A DNA stretch of 64,000 nucleotides from Micromonospora ferruginea (GCF_013694245.2 NZ_CP059322.2:3107001-3171000), one strand, 5' to 3'. Shown: positions 30,479 through 39,547, counted from the first letter of the stretch. The notes: generated by a model not told the origin, from the sequence alone. Program-made: numbers and translations.

Positions 30479-31288
30479 TCAGCCGAACAGCTCGGCGACG
30501 CCGCGCAGCCGGGTCCGGAGCAGGCCGGCCGCCCGGGCCGAGTCGAGGCGTACCTCGATCGGGCGGAACAGGCCGGCGGCGACCGTGGTGGTGGTCCGCA
30601 GCCCGGCCGGGTCGACGCCGAGCCGGCGGGCCAGCAGCCGCCCCACGTCGGCGCGGCTGACCTCGTCCGGGCCGGCCACGTTGAGCGGCCCGGCCAGGTC
30701 GGTGGGCAGCAGCTCCAGCACCGCGGCGGCCAGGTCGCCCACGTCGACCGGGCAACGGATCTCGTCGCTGAACAGCGTGGCCCGGCCGACGAGCGCGTCC
30801 CGGCAGCGCTGGATCTGCTTGCTGCCCTCCCCCAGGATCAGCGACGTCCGCACCAGCAGCGCGCCCGGGTCGACCGCGCGCACCGCCGTCTCGGCCGCCG
30901 CCTTCGCCGCCCCGTACGGATACACCGGCGTGGGCACCGCCGCGTCCGGGTACGGCTCCGGCCGCCCGGCGTGCACCGCGTCGCTGGACAGGTGCACCAA
31001 CCGCGCCCCCACCTCGGCGGCGGCGGACGCGACGTGGCCCGCCCCGTCGGCGGTGACCGCCCAGTCGTCGAAGCGGTACGGCGTGCTGACCACCGCGTCG
31101 GGGCGTACCCCGGTCAGCAGCGCGCGCACCGCGGCGCGGTCGGTGACGTCCAGCCGGCGCGACGCGGCGCCCGGCACCGCGACGGCGGTCGAGTGGTACG
31201 TGCCGACCACCCGGTGCCCGGCGGCGACCGCCCGCCGGCACACCTCGCCGCCGAGAAAGCCGCTGGCGCCCACCACGAGCAGGTCCAT
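30479..31288 (-). CDS. RmlD-like NAD(P)-dependent sugar-nucleotide reductase / epimerase
   Basis: 269 residues of the extended SDR group: nucleotide loop GASGFLGGEV (7-16), HLSSDAVHAG, and the catalytic YPYGAAKAAAE (Tyr-X3-Lys). The C-terminus (CPVDVGDLAAAVLELL) fits dTDP-4-dehydrorhamnose reductase relatives. No other sugar-nucleotide genes are near, so the substrate is open. ATG at 31288; transcribed alone toward the 13-bp repeat array. Confidence 0.82.
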   Translation of the reverse strand: MDLLVVGASGFLGGEVCRRAVAAGHRVVGTYHSTAVAVPGAASRRLDVTDRAAVRALLTGVRPDAVVSTPYRFDDWAVTADGAGHVASAAAEVGARLVHLSSDAVHAGRPEPYPDAAVPTPVYPYGAAKAAAETAVRAVDPGALLVRTSLILGEGSKQIQRCRDALVGRATLFSDEIRCPVDVGDLAAAVLELLPTDLAGPLNVAGPDEVSRADVGRLLARRLGVDPAGLRTTTTVAAGLFRPIEVRLDSARAAGLLRTRLRGVAELFG

Positions 31289-31310
31289 CCGTCCCCCTGA
31301 TGATCGAAAA

Positions 31311-31335
31311 GGCCCGCGTCATCATGACGCGGGCC
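31311..31335 (-). terminator. Rho-independent terminator after aspS
   Basis: GGCCCGCGTC / GACGCGGGCC arms with a 5-nt loop, followed on the minus strand by TTTTCG. It starts 17 nt past the aspS stop. Confidence 0.9.
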
Positions 31336-31352
31336 CTTCGACGAGGCGAGGA

Positions 31353-33158
31353 TCAGGTCGGGTCGGCCACCGGCGCGGCCGGGCCGGCAGTGCCGGCGTG
31401 CGGGGCGGCCGGCGCCTTCGGCTTGGCGTCGATGCCCGCCTCGGCGCGCTGCTGCCCGGTGATCGGCGTCGGCGCGCCGGTCAGCGGATCGAAGCCGCCA
31501 CGGGTCTTCGGGAACGCGATCACCTCGCGGATCGAGTCCGCGCCGGCCAGCAGCATGCAGACCCGGTCCCAGCCGAACGCGATGCCGCCGTGCGGCGGGG
31601 CGCCGTACTTGAACGCCTCCAGCAGGAAGCCGAACTTGTCCTGCGCCTCCTCGGGCGTGATGCCGAGCAGGTCGAACACCCGCTGCTGCACGTCGCCCCG
31701 GTGGATACGGATCGAGCCGCCGCCGATCTCGTTGCCGTTGCAGACGATGTCGTACGCGTAGGCCAGCGCCCGGTCCGGCGCCTCCTCGAACCGGTCCACC
31801 CACTCGGCGTTCGGCGAGGTGAACGGGTGGTGCACGGCGGTCCACCCGCCGTCGTCAGTCCGTTCGAACATCGGCGCGTCGACCACCCAGCAGAACGCCC
31901 AGGCGCTCTCGTCGACCAGCCCGGCCCGCTTGGCGATCTCGATCCGGGCCGCGCCGAGCAGCTCCTGCGCCTCCCGGGTGTTCGTGCTCGCGGCGAAGAA
32001 CACCGCGTCGCCGGGCTTCGCGCCGACCGCGTCGGCCAGCCCGCCCAGGTGCTCCTCGGACAGGTTCTTCGCCACCGGCCCGCGCGCCTCGCCGGTCTCC
32101 GCGTCGAGCACCACGTACGCCAGGCCGCGCGCGCCGCGCGCCTTCGCCCAGTCCTGCCAGCCGTCCAGCTCCTTGCGGGTCTGGCTCGCGCCGCCGGGCA
32201 TGACCACGGCGCCGACGTAGCCGCCCGCGTCGATCGCGCCGGCGAACACCCGGAACGCGGTGCCGCGCAGGTATTCGGTCAGCTCGGTCAGCTCCACGCC
32301 GTAGCGCAGGTCCGGCTTGTCGGAGCCGTAGCGGGCCATCGCGTCGTGCCAGGTGATGCGCGGGATCGGCCGGCTGATCTCGTGTCCGGCCAGGTCCTTC
32401 CAGAGCGAGGAGACGATCGCCTCGCCGAGGTCGATCACGTCGTCCTCGGTGACGAACGACATCTCGATGTCGAGCTGGGTGAACTCCGGCTGCCGGTCGG
32501 CGCGGAAGTCCTCGTCGCGGTAGCAGCGGGCGATCTGGTAGTAGCGCTCCATGCCGCCGACCATGAGCAACTGCTTGAAGAGCTGCGGGGACTGCGGCAG
32601 GGCGTACCAGCTCCCCGGCTGCAGGCGCACCGGGACCAGGAAGTCGCGCGCGCCCTCCGGGGTGGAGCGGGTCAGCGTGGGCGTCTCGATCTCCAGGAAG
32701 CCCCGCTCGTGCAGCACCGTGCGGGCGAGCTGGTTGGCGCGCGAGCGCAGCCGCATCGCCTTCGCCGGGCCGCCCCGGCGCAGGTCCAGGTAGCGGTACT
32801 TGAGCCGGATGTCGTCGCCGGCCTCGACCTGGTCGTCCACCGGCAGCGGCAGCGGCGCGGCCTCGGAGAGCACCTCCAGCGCGGCGGCGGTCACCTCGAC
32901 CTCGCCGGTCGGCAGCTCGGGGTTCTCGTTGCCCTCGGGGCGGCGGGTCACCTCGCCGGTGACCTTGACGCAGAACTCGTTGCGCAGCGCGTGCGCGTCC
33001 TCCTCGCGGAAGACCACCTGCACCACGCCGGAGGCGTCGCGCAGGTCGACGAAGATGACACCGCCGTGGTCGCGCCGGCGGGCCACCCACCCGGCGAGCG
33101 TCACCGTCGAGCCGGCGTCCGCGGCGCGCAGGCTTCCGGCATTGTGGGTACGGATCAC
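31353..33158 (-). CDS. aspS: Aspartyl-tRNA synthetase
   Basis: 601 residues, bacterial-type AspRS: OB-fold anticodon domain ([21 protein letters not shown]), class IIb motif 2 ([20 protein letters not shown]), bacterial GAD insertion and motif 3 ([13 protein letters not shown]). Without an asparaginyl synthetase in view, a non-discriminating role with GatCAB is possible but cannot be read here. GTG at 33158 follows GAGGAG with 9-nt spacing. The Ala/Pro-rich tail after [12 protein letters not shown] is a local extension. Confidence 0.96.
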   Translation of the reverse strand: MIRTHNAGSLRAADAGSTVTLAGWVARRRDHGGVIFVDLRDASGVVQVVFREEDAHALRNEFCVKVTGEVTRRPEGNENPELPTGEVEVTAAALEVLSEAAPLPLPVDDQVEAGDDIRLKYRYLDLRRGGPAKAMRLRSRANQLARTVLHERGFLEIETPTLTRSTPEGARDFLVPVRLQPGSWYALPQSPQLFKQLLMVGGMERYYQIARCYRDEDFRADRQPEFTQLDIEMSFVTEDDVIDLGEAIVSSLWKDLAGHEISRPIPRITWHDAMARYGSDKPDLRYGVELTELTEYLRGTAFRVFAGAIDAGGYVGAVVMPGGASQTRKELDGWQDWAKARGARGLAYVVLDAETGEARGPVAKNLSEEHLGGLADAVGAKPGDAVFFAASTNTREAQELLGAARIEIAKRAGLVDESAWAFCWVVDAPMFERTDDGGWTAVHHPFTSPNAEWVDRFEEAPDRALAYAYDIVCNGNEIGGGSIRIHRGDVQQRVFDLLGITPEEAQDKFGFLLEAFKYGAPPHGGIAFGWDRVCMLLAGADSIREVIAFPKTRGGFDPLTGAPTPITGQQRAEAGIDAKPKAPAAPHAGTAGPAAPVADPT

Positions 33159-33278
33159 GGCTGGCGACTCCTCATCTGTCCACGACTGCTCCCCGCATTC
33201 TGTCAGGGCGGGCCGGCCGGCTCCCCGGCACCCGTCGAGGCGCACCCGTCGGGCGGCCCGCGCCGGTCCGTACGCGCG

Positions 33279-33310
33279 GAACGGGCCGCCGGTCGCCCGG
33301 CGGCCCGTTC
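33279..33310 (-). terminator. Terminator after the S1 protease gene
   Basis: Perfect 14-bp arms (GAACGGGCCGCCGG and complement) with a 4-nt loop, starting 13 nt past the stop at 33324. Confidence 0.85.
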
Positions 33311-33323
33311 GTGTGGCGGGGGA

Positions 33324-34370
33324 TCAGAAGACGCTCACGCCGTAGACGCTGAGCGGCTCGGTGACCGGCTGGAAGTAGGTGGTGCCGCCGGTACGGCAGT
33401 TGCCGCTGCCGCCGGAGGTGAGGCCGAGCGCGGTGCTGCCGGCGAAGAGCGAGCCGCCGCTGTCGCCGCCCTCGGCGCAGACGTTGGTGCGGATCAGGCC
33501 GGAGACGCTGCCCTCGGCGTAGTTGACCGTCGCGTTGGTGGCCGAGACGGAGCCGCTGCGCAGGCCGGTGGTGCTGCCGGAACGCCGCACCGCCTGGCCG
33601 ACGTACGCGTTGCCGGCCGTGGTGATGTCCTGGTAGCTGCCGTTGTAGAGGGAGACGTTGCCGGCCGCGTTGGCCGAGTTGCTGTGCCGGACGATGCCGT
33701 AGTCGTTGCCCGGGAAGCTGGTGCCGGTCCGGGTGCCGAGCACGGAGGTCTGGCTGGAGTTCGAGTACCAGGTCGAGCCGAGGTTGGTGCAGTGCCCGGC
33801 GGTCAGGAAGTAGTAGGTCGAGCCGCTGCGCACGTTGAAGCCGAGCGAGCAGCGGTAGCCGCCGGTGTAGATGGCCTGGCCGCCGGAGATCCGGGTGGTC
33901 AGGGTGCCGGCCTCGGCCTCGATGCGGACCGCGCCGCCGGTGCGGGCGGCCGCGGCCTTGACCCGCTCCAGCTTGGCACCGGTGACGGTGCTGTCGACGG
34001 AGACGACGACCTGGTTGGTCGCCGCGTCGGTCCACCAGGCGGTGCCCGGGATCTTGGCGGAGCGCTCCAGCTCGCTGGTGGCGGCCTTGAGCTGGTTGGC
34101 GCCGCGGGTGACGAGCTTCGGGATGGCGCCGGCGGCGTGCACCTGGCGGGCGGCCGCGGCGTCGGTCACCGTGACGACCATCTTGCCGCTGGCGTCGGCG
34201 TACGTGCCGGCGGCGCGGTCGCCGAGCTTGGCGACGAGGCCGGCGGCGGCGTCGGGTGAGGCGGCCGACGGGGCGGCCTGGGCGGGCGCGCCGAGCAGGG
34301 AGCCGGTGACGAGGGTGCCGGCCACGGCGATGGCGGCGGCGCGACGGAGCGTGGACCTCGTGGGTCGCAT
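33324..34370 (-). CDS. Secreted streptogrisin-like S1 serine protease
   Basis: 348-residue pre-pro-enzyme. Signal peptide to about AQA (residues 1-32), then an alpha-lytic-protease-type prodomain (with [20 protein letters not shown]) that folds the enzyme and is removed, then the chymotrypsin-like domain. The triad is His in TAGHC, Asp in GNDYGIV and Ser in GDSGGS; paired cysteines (YRCSLGF/GHC; NVCAEGG/GNCRTGG) fit disulfides. ATG at 34370 with a long leader containing a small GGGCGT/ACGCCC stem (34397-34420). Confidence 0.93.
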   Translation of the reverse strand: MRPTRSTLRRAAAIAVAGTLVTGSLLGAPAQAAPSAASPDAAAGLVAKLGDRAAGTYADASGKMVVTVTDAAAARQVHAAGAIPKLVTRGANQLKAATSELERSAKIPGTAWWTDAATNQVVVSVDSTVTGAKLERVKAAAARTGGAVRIEAEAGTLTTRISGGQAIYTGGYRCSLGFNVRSGSTYYFLTAGHCTNLGSTWYSNSSQTSVLGTRTGTSFPGNDYGIVRHSNSANAAGNVSLYNGSYQDITTAGNAYVGQAVRRSGSTTGLRSGSVSATNATVNYAEGSVSGLIRTNVCAEGGDSGGSLFAGSTALGLTSGGSGNCRTGGTTYFQPVTEPLSVYGVSVF

Positions 34371-34464
34371 GTAACAACCTCCGAATGGGGGTGAACGGGC
34401 GTCGTCATGGGGAAACGCCCGAGGGCAACCCGGGCGACCTGGGGAAACCGTCCGGGCTGACCAA

Positions 34465-34493
34465 AGTATTCACATATTTAAGATCGTAAGCAA
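34465..34493 (-). promoter_or_regulatory. Candidate promoter of the S1 protease gene
   Basis: On the minus strand TTGCTT (34493-34488), a 17-bp spacer and AATACT (34470-34465), in a conspicuously AT-rich island within the 213-bp spacer. The transcript would have a leader near 90 nt. Confidence 0.35.
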
Positions 34494-34583
34494 GACATGT
34501 GTTTGCCCGGATTCGCACCGACACCCGATGTAACACCCAAGCAACAAGATCGTCACCGGGTGTCAGAGCCGCCGCCGGCTCGC

Positions 34584-35057
34584 TCAGTCGCGGCGACGCG
34601 CCCCGGGGCCCGGGCGCGGCAGCACGTCGCGCGGCTCGGTCAGCTCGTGCCCCTCGGCGCAGCGCAACGCCACCCGCACCTCGGCGCCGCAGTCGCGGTG
34701 CGTCACGGTCAGCGGCGCGCCCTGCGGATCGGCGAGATAGCGGTCGCCCCAACCGAGCACCGCGACCAACACCGGCCACAGGTCCAGCCCCATCTCGGTG
34801 AGCCGGTACTCGTGCCGCTCCCGGCTGCCCGGCTCGCGGTACGGCTCCCGGCGCAGCACCCCGCGCTCCACCAGCATGGCCAGGCGGTTGGTCAACACCT
34901 GACGCGGGACGCCGGTGCGCACCCGCATGTCGTCGAAGCGGCGCACGCCGCTGAACACCTCACGGAGCACGACCACGGTCCACCGCTCGCCGAGGATCTC
35001 CATGGCGCGCGCGATGGTGCAGTTCTCCACCGACCAGTCCAGTGCCGCGGGTCTCAT
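34584..35057 (-). CDS. HxlR-family transcriptional regulator
   Basis: 157 residues: winged helix of the HxlR type with the conserved Cys in ENCTIARAMEILGERWT (residues 11-27), then GVPRQVLTNRLAMLVERGVL and EYRLTEMGLDLWPVL. The C-terminal part has CGAEVRVALRCAEGHEL, a short Cys pair region. ATG at 35057. It is divergent from a thioesterase gene 56 bp away with a palindrome between them, the classic regulator-target pair. Confidence 0.88.
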   Translation of the reverse strand: MRPAALDWSVENCTIARAMEILGERWTVVVLREVFSGVRRFDDMRVRTGVPRQVLTNRLAMLVERGVLRREPYREPGSRERHEYRLTEMGLDLWPVLVAVLGWGDRYLADPQGAPLTVTHRDCGAEVRVALRCAEGHELTEPRDVLPRPGPGARRRD

Positions 35058-35071
35058 GCCGACCAGGCTAG

Positions 35072-35086
35072 GTCTGATTGACAGAC
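35072..35086. promoter_or_regulatory. Palindromic operator candidate between HxlR regulator and thioesterase
   Basis: GTCTG-ATTGA-CAGAC, a perfect 5-5-5 inverted repeat centred in the 56-bp divergent spacer. Position and symmetry suit an HxlR dimer controlling both genes. Confidence 0.5.
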
Positions 35087-35113
35087 TCAGCAACGCGCTG
35101 CGAGGCTGGGTCC

Positions 35114-35608
35114 ATGACTGAGACGCAGGAGCGCAGCCGCACGTTCACCTGGGCCGACCCGGTCGCCGGCGCCGCCCATGTGGGCCGGCGCAGCGGCCTC
35201 GACCTGATGCGCGCGATGATCGCCGGCGAACTGGCCGCCCCGCCGATCACCAACCTGATCGACATCGCCCGGATGGAGGCCGACGAGGGCCGGGTCGTGG
35301 TCGAGCTGCTGCCGCAGGAGTTCCACTACAACCCGCTCGGCACCGTGCACGGCGGCGTCCTCTCCACGCTGCTGGACACCGCCGCCGGCTGCGCCGTGCA
35401 CACCACGCTGCCGGCCGGCGTCGGCTACACGTCGCTCGACCTCAACGTGAAGTTCCTGCGCCCGGTCACCGTGGCCAGCGGCACCCTGCGCTGCGAGGGC
35501 ACCGTGCTGCAGCGCGGCCGCCGCACCGCCCTGGCCGAGGCCCGCCTCACCGACCCGGCGAACCGCCTGGTAGCCCACGCCACCTCAACCTGCCTCCTCT
35601 TCCCCTGA
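35114..35608 (+). CDS. Hotdog-fold thioesterase (PaaI-like)
   Basis: 164 residues. Core motif NPLGTVHGGVLSTLLDTAAG (catalytic acidic residue and acyl-CoA loop) is followed by TSLDLNVKFLRPVTV and a C-terminal GRRTALAEARL strand, as in PaaI/HotDog acyl-CoA thioesterases. Likely hydrolyses aryl- or acyl-CoA. ATG at 35114 (MTETQERS) is chosen over an earlier in-frame ATG at 35078 that would lie within the operator. Confidence 0.85.
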   Translation: MTETQERSRTFTWADPVAGAAHVGRRSGLDLMRAMIAGELAAPPITNLIDIARMEADEGRVVVELLPQEFHYNPLGTVHGGVLSTLLDTAAGCAVHTTLPAGVGYTSLDLNVKFLRPVTVASGTLRCEGTVLQRGRRTALAEARLTDPANRLVAHATSTCLLFP

Positions 35609-35662
35609 ACCACCACCCCGCCTAACCCCCTCCCCTCCCCTCCCCTCTTTCGCCCCCGCCCT

Positions 35663-35743
35663 CCCCGGCGATCTTGCACTTTCGGCCCGGGAAACGTCCG
35701 GATCGCACCCTTTGCCGGGGCCGCAAGTGCAAGATCGCCGGGG
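35663..35743. repeat. Dispersed palindromic element, family P1 (copy 2)
   Basis: Perfect 19-bp arms CCCCGGCGATCTTGCACTT (35663-35681) and its complement (35725-35743), with TTTCGGCCC after the left arm. Copy 1 is inside pyrD (212-281). Confidence 0.85.
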
Positions 35744-36050
35744 ACGGGAGGGTTCCGGTCGAGGATCAGGCGCTGTGTCCCCGGCGCTCCCGGCCACCCG
35801 GGGCCGGCGGGTGGAACGCCATGGGTGCGTCGGGCCGCCGTAGGCACCTACGGCGTTCCACCCGCGCCCATGCGTCGCTCGCGACAGGACCAGCGTGGGT
35901 GCGTCACGGCCCGGCAGACGCCCGCGGCGTTCCACCCGGCTGCCCCACGACCACGCGCCCCGCGATCGCAGCCCACCCACCCACAGCCCTCACGAACAAC
36001 CCCTCACCCACCCGCTCACGCTCACCCAGTCCCACCGACCCTCGGACCGG

Positions 36051-36262
36051 TCGAGCCAGACCGGACCGGACCGGACGGACCGGACCGGACGGACCGGACC
36101 GGACGGACCGGACCGGACGGACCGGACCGGACGGACCGGACCGGACGGCCCCGGACCCGACGAGCCGGACCGGACGGACGGACCGGACCCGACGAGCCGG
36201 GCCGGACGAGCCGGGCCGGACGAGCCGGGCCGGACGAGCCGGGCCGGACGAGCCGGGCTGGT
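36051..36262. repeat. Two adjacent tandem arrays of 14-bp units
   Basis: First array: CCGGACCGGACGGA repeated about six times (to about 36150). Second array: GACGAGCCGGGCCG repeated about five times (about 36165-36262), with a short degenerate join. The units are related, which suggests one arose from the other by slippage. Confidence 0.85.
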
Positions 36263-36370
36263 CGGGTGACCAAGGAGTTCGTGTCAGTCTGGAGATCAAC
36301 TCCGACACAAAGCCCTTGATCACGCCGCGGCAGGGGTCCGGCACGCGCACGAAGGAGTGAAAGCGGGGTT

Positions 36371-36425
36371 GATCATGGAGTTAGCGGTGCGGGGCGTCCG
36401 TTTTGTCGCCGCTAACTTCATGATC
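36371..36425. repeat. Dispersed palindromic element, family P2 (copy 2), at the desaturase 3' end
   Basis: Arms of 17 bp, GATCATGGAGTTAGCGG (36371-36387) and CCGCTAACTTCATGATC (36409-36425), one mismatch. It supplies the last codons and the TAA stop of the desaturase gene. Copy 1 is at 1380-1434. Confidence 0.85.
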
Positions 36426-37406
36426 GCCGGGGCCTGGTGAGGGGGCCTGCGGGGAGGAGGAGGGGTGGGGGTCAGGGGTGGGGGTTAGGCGGGCGGCTCG
36501 GGTGGCTCGGCGGTCCTCGAAGCGGGACGCCTGGGTCTCCAGGGTGTCCAGGTGGGCGGCGATCTGCTCGCGGGCGGCCTCGCCGTCACCGGTCAGGCCG
36601 GTCACCTCGAACAGGTTCCACTGGCGCAGCACCGGCATCACCACCTCGTCCCGGTGCTGGCGCAGGTCGTAGATGCCGGCCAGGGCGATCGCCACCGACT
36701 TGCGGGCGAAGCCGTCGATGCCGACGCCGGGCATCTGGAAGTCCGCCAGCACGTCGGCCACCGCCCGCATGGCCTGGCTCGGCGCCAACTCGAACGCCGC
36801 GGCGAGCAGGTTGCGGTAGAAGACCATGTGCAGGTTCTCGTCCGCCGCCACCCGGGCCAGCAACGCCTCGCAGGCCGGGTCGCCGGTGGCCCGGCCGGTG
36901 TTGCGGTGCGAGATGCGGGTCGCCAGCTCCTGGAACGACACGTACGCCAGCGAGTGCAGCACCTCGTCGTCGTGGACGTTGTGGTAGCCGGCGGACATGT
37001 GCACCATCCGGGCCCGCTCCAGCGCCACCGGGTCCACCGCCCGAGTCACCGTGAGGTAGTCGCGGATCGCGATGCCGTGCCGCCCCTCCTCGGCGGTCCA
37101 CCGGTGCACCCAGGTGCCCCACGCGCCGTCGCGCCCGAACAGCGTGGCGATCTCGTGGTGGTAGGAGGGCAGGTTGTCCTCGGTGAGCAGGTTGACGATC
37201 AGCGCCGTCCGCGCCACCTCGGGGATCGTCGAGTCGGAGTCCGACCAGGCCTCGCCGCCGAGCGGGCCGTCGAAGGTGCGGCCGGCGCTCCACGGCACGT
37301 ACTCGTGCGGGAACCACTCCTTGGCAAGCGAGAGGTGCCGGTCGAGGTTCTTCTCGACCACGGGCTCGAGTTCGACGAGCAGGGCGGTCTGGCTGAGCAC
37401 GGTCAC
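36381..37406 (-). CDS. Acyl-ACP desaturase (diiron, DesA-type)
   Basis: Soluble diiron enzyme introducing a double bond in acyl-ACP; affects membrane fluidity. 341 residues. Iron ligands are visible in the two E-x-x-H units, TAEEGRHG and AADENLHM, plus Glu in NLLTEDNLP. Core ends near residue 295; a Pro/Ser-rich tail follows and its last about 14 residues and stop come from the P2 repeat. GTG at 37406 with GGGAG upstream; a 31-bp palindrome lies directly ahead, so repression is likely. Confidence 0.92.
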   Translation of the reverse strand: MTVLSQTALLVELEPVVEKNLDRHLSLAKEWFPHEYVPWSAGRTFDGPLGGEAWSDSDSTIPEVARTALIVNLLTEDNLPSYHHEIATLFGRDGAWGTWVHRWTAEEGRHGIAIRDYLTVTRAVDPVALERARMVHMSAGYHNVHDDEVLHSLAYVSFQELATRISHRNTGRATGDPACEALLARVAADENLHMVFYRNLLAAAFELAPSQAMRAVADVLADFQMPGVGIDGFARKSVAIALAGIYDLRQHRDEVVMPVLRQWNLFEVTGLTGDGEAAREQIAAHLDTLETQASRFEDRRATRAARLTPTPDPHPSSSPQAPSPGPGDHEVSGDKTDAPHR

Positions 37407-37415
37407 GACGTTCTC

Positions 37416-37446
37416 CCTACGGTGGCGTAACTTACGCCACCGTAGG
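37416..37446 (-). promoter_or_regulatory. 31-bp palindromic operator upstream of the desaturase
   Basis: Perfect 15-bp arms CCTACGGTGGCGTAA and TTACGCCACCGTAGG around a single central base. It sits 9 bp upstream of the desaturase GTG and 11 bp past the hisS stop, touching the ribosome-binding site. Size and GGCGTAA/TTACGCC core fit a TetR-type fatty-acid regulator. A hisS terminator role is possible but there is no T-run. Confidence 0.65.
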
Positions 37447-37457
37447 TCGAATCGTCG

Positions 37458-38792
37458 TCAGGCGCCAGTGCCGGCGACCAGCGGCGCCAGGTCCGCGCGC
37501 GGCGGCGTCCACTCGCCCGCCGCCGCGGCCACCTGCTCGCCGGAGCGGATGTCCTTCACCTCGTCGCCGTCCGCGCCGGGGAACCAGACGTACGGGATGC
37601 CGCGCCGCTCGGCGTACCGGATCTGCTTGCCGAACTTCGCCGCGGACGGTGACACCTCGGTCGGGACGCCCCGCGACCGCAGCGCTGCCGCGACCGCGTC
37701 GCTGGCGGCCCGGTCCTCCTCGGCGGTGACCGCGACCAGCACGCAGGTCGGCACCGACCGGGACACCGACAGCGCGTCCGCGCCGAAGAGCAGGCCGAGG
37801 AGGCGGGTCACGCCGATCGAGATGCCCACGCCCGGGAACCGGACGGCGCCGGAGCTGGCCAGGTTGTCGTAGCGGCCACCGGAGCAGATCGAGCCGAACC
37901 GCTCGTAGCCGACCATCTGCGTCTCGTAGACGGTGCCGGTGTAGTAGTCGAGCCCGCGGGCGATGCGCAGGTCGGCGACGCACAGGCCCGGGGCGTGCGC
38001 GGCGGCGGTCTCCACCACGGCGGTCAACTCCGCGACGCCCTCGTCCAGCAGCGGGTCGCTCACCCCGAGGGCCCGGACCGCGTCGGCGAAGGACGCGTCG
38101 GGGGCGGAGATCTCGGCCAGCGCCAGGCACGCCTTGGCCTGCGCCTCGCTCGCCCCGGCGGTCTCGGCCAGCAGCTCGGCCACCTTCGCCGGCCCGATCT
38201 TGTCGAGCTTGTCCACCGCGCGCAGCGCCGCCTCCGGATCGGTCAGCCCGATGCCCCGGTAGAAGCCCTCGCAGATCTTGCGGTTGTTGACCTGGATGCG
38301 TACCGGCGGGATGGGCAGCGCGCGCAGCGCGTCGCCGATGACCAGGGGCATCTCGGCTTCGTAGTGCGGCGGCAGCGTGTCCCGGTCGACGATGTCGATG
38401 TCGGCCTGGAGGAACTCCCGGTAGCGGCCCTCCTGCGGGCGCTCGCCCCGCCACACCTTCTGGATCTGGTAGCGGCGGAACGGGAACTGCAGCTTGCCGG
38501 CGTTCTCCAGCACGTAGCGGGCGAACGGCACGGTCAGGTCGAAGTGCAGGCCGAGCGCGTCGTCGCCGGTCGGGCCGTCGGCGTCGGCCTGCAACCGGCG
38601 CAGCAGGTAGACCTCCTTCGAGGTCTCCCCCTTGCGCAGCAACTGGTCCAGCGGCTCGACCGACCTGGTCTCCAGCGGCGCGAAGCCGTACAGCTCGAAC
38701 GTGGCGCGGATCCGGTCCAGCACGAACTGCTCGATCATCCGCTGCGCCGGCGTCCACTCGGGGAAGCCGGAGATGGGCGTGGGCTTGCTCAT
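37458..38792 (-). CDS. hisS: Histidyl-tRNA synthetase
   Basis: 444 residues, class IIa: motif 1 near RMIEQFVLDRIRATFELYG, motif 2 (RYQIQKVWRGERPQEGRYREF), the HisRS signatures LRIARGLDYYTGTVYE and SGGRYDNL, and the anticodon-binding domain (PTCVLVAV...). ATG at 38792 (MSKPTPISG) has AAGGAG six bases upstream; an ATG six codons earlier lacks one. Confidence 0.95.
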   Translation of the reverse strand: MSKPTPISGFPEWTPAQRMIEQFVLDRIRATFELYGFAPLETRSVEPLDQLLRKGETSKEVYLLRRLQADADGPTGDDALGLHFDLTVPFARYVLENAGKLQFPFRRYQIQKVWRGERPQEGRYREFLQADIDIVDRDTLPPHYEAEMPLVIGDALRALPIPPVRIQVNNRKICEGFYRGIGLTDPEAALRAVDKLDKIGPAKVAELLAETAGASEAQAKACLALAEISAPDASFADAVRALGVSDPLLDEGVAELTAVVETAAAHAPGLCVADLRIARGLDYYTGTVYETQMVGYERFGSICSGGRYDNLASSGAVRFPGVGISIGVTRLLGLLFGADALSVSRSVPTCVLVAVTAEEDRAASDAVAAALRSRGVPTEVSPSAAKFGKQIRYAERRGIPYVWFPGADGDEVKDIRSGEQVAAAAGEWTPPRADLAPLVAGTGA

Positions 38793-38833
38793 GGCGTGCT
38801 CCTTGGGCACCCGCGCGGGGCGCGGGCGAGGGT

Positions 38834-39547
38834 CTAGAGGCCTCGGGTGGGCGCGGCCGGGCGCGCGGACCCCGCCACCTCGACGAGGTACGGGTTGCTC
38901 GCGCGCTCGCGGCCGATGGTGGTCGCGGGGCCGTGGCCGGGCAGGACGACGGTGTCGTCGGCCAGCGGGAGAACCTTCTCCCGGAGGCTGGACAGCATGC
39001 GGGGCATGCTGCCGCCCGGCAGGTCGGTGCGGCCGATCGAGCCGGCGAAGAGCACGTCACCGGAGAGGCAGATCTCGTCGGCCTCCCAGGGCGAGCCGGC
39101 GCCGGGCATCCGGAACAGCACCGACCCGCCGGTATGGCCGGGGGCGTGGTCGACGGTGATCTCCAACCCGGCCAGCGACAGCGTCGCGCCGTCGGTCAGC
39201 TCGGCCACGTCGTCGGGCTCGGCGTACGGCAGCCGGCCGCCGAAGAGCGCGGTGAGGTCCATGGAGAGCGCCTTGGACGGGTCGGCCAGCAGTTCCCGGT
39301 CCTCCGGGTGGACGTAGGCCGCGATGCCCCGGGCGCCGCAGACCGGCGCGACCGAGAAGGTGTGGTCGAGGTGGCCGTGGGTCAGGAGCACGGCGGCCGG
39401 GTGCAGGCGGTGCTCGGCGAGCACGGCGTCGAGCCGGTCGAGCACCCCGATGCCGGGGTCGACCACCACGCACTGCTCCCCCGGCGCGGTCGCCACCACA
39501 TAGCAGTTGGTGCCGAAGGCGTCCGCGGGAAAGCCCGCCACGAGCAC
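38834..39547 (-). CDS. Metallo-beta-lactamase-fold hydrolase (glyoxalase II-like)
   Basis: 237 residues. Metal ligands THGHLDHT (HxHxDH), DHAPGHTGG, SGDVLF and PGHGPAT are all present, matching the glyoxalase II-like group that hydrolyses thioesters such as S-lactoyl thiols. Directly upstream of hisS (41 bp), as in many actinomycetes. GTG at 39547, GAGGGG upstream. Exact substrate unknown. Confidence 0.9.
   Translation of the reverse strand: MLVAGFPADAFGTNCYVVATAPGEQCVVVDPGIGVLDRLDAVLAEHRLHPAAVLLTHGHLDHTFSVAPVCGARGIAAYVHPEDRELLADPSKALSMDLTALFGGRLPYAEPDDVAELTDGATLSLAGLEITVDHAPGHTGGSVLFRMPGAGSPWEADEICLSGDVLFAGSIGRTDLPGGSMPRMLSSLREKVLPLADDTVVLPGHGPATTIGRERASNPYLVEVAGSARPAAPTRGL

Larger units (their letters stand above)
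35609..36380. other. 772-bp spacer without a convincing gene
   Basis: Holds, in order, a C-rich run, the P1 palindrome (35663-35743), a Pro/Arg-coding-like but non-conserved stretch, two tandem arrays of 14-bp units (about 36051-36262), an imperfect GTGTC/GACAC hairpin (36281-36308) and the left arm of a P2 palindrome. Frames exist through the tandem arrays, but 14 is not a multiple of 3 and all three frames give low-complexity peptides, so coding is unlikely. Confidence 0.75.

Noticed and set aside
29901..34259. A 1452-codon plus-strand open frame antisense to several genes
   Set aside because: It crosses aspS, the S1 protease and regulator genes in the opposite sense, has no domain, and is the usual effect of high GC at codon position three. 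The same holds for long antisense frames at 1478-3562, 4854-7244, 16882-20739 and 41680-44550.
35895..36319. Frames with TDRTGRTGPDGP-type repeats
   Set aside because: They come from 14-bp tandem units read in all three frames; no start with ribosome-binding site and no conserved segment.
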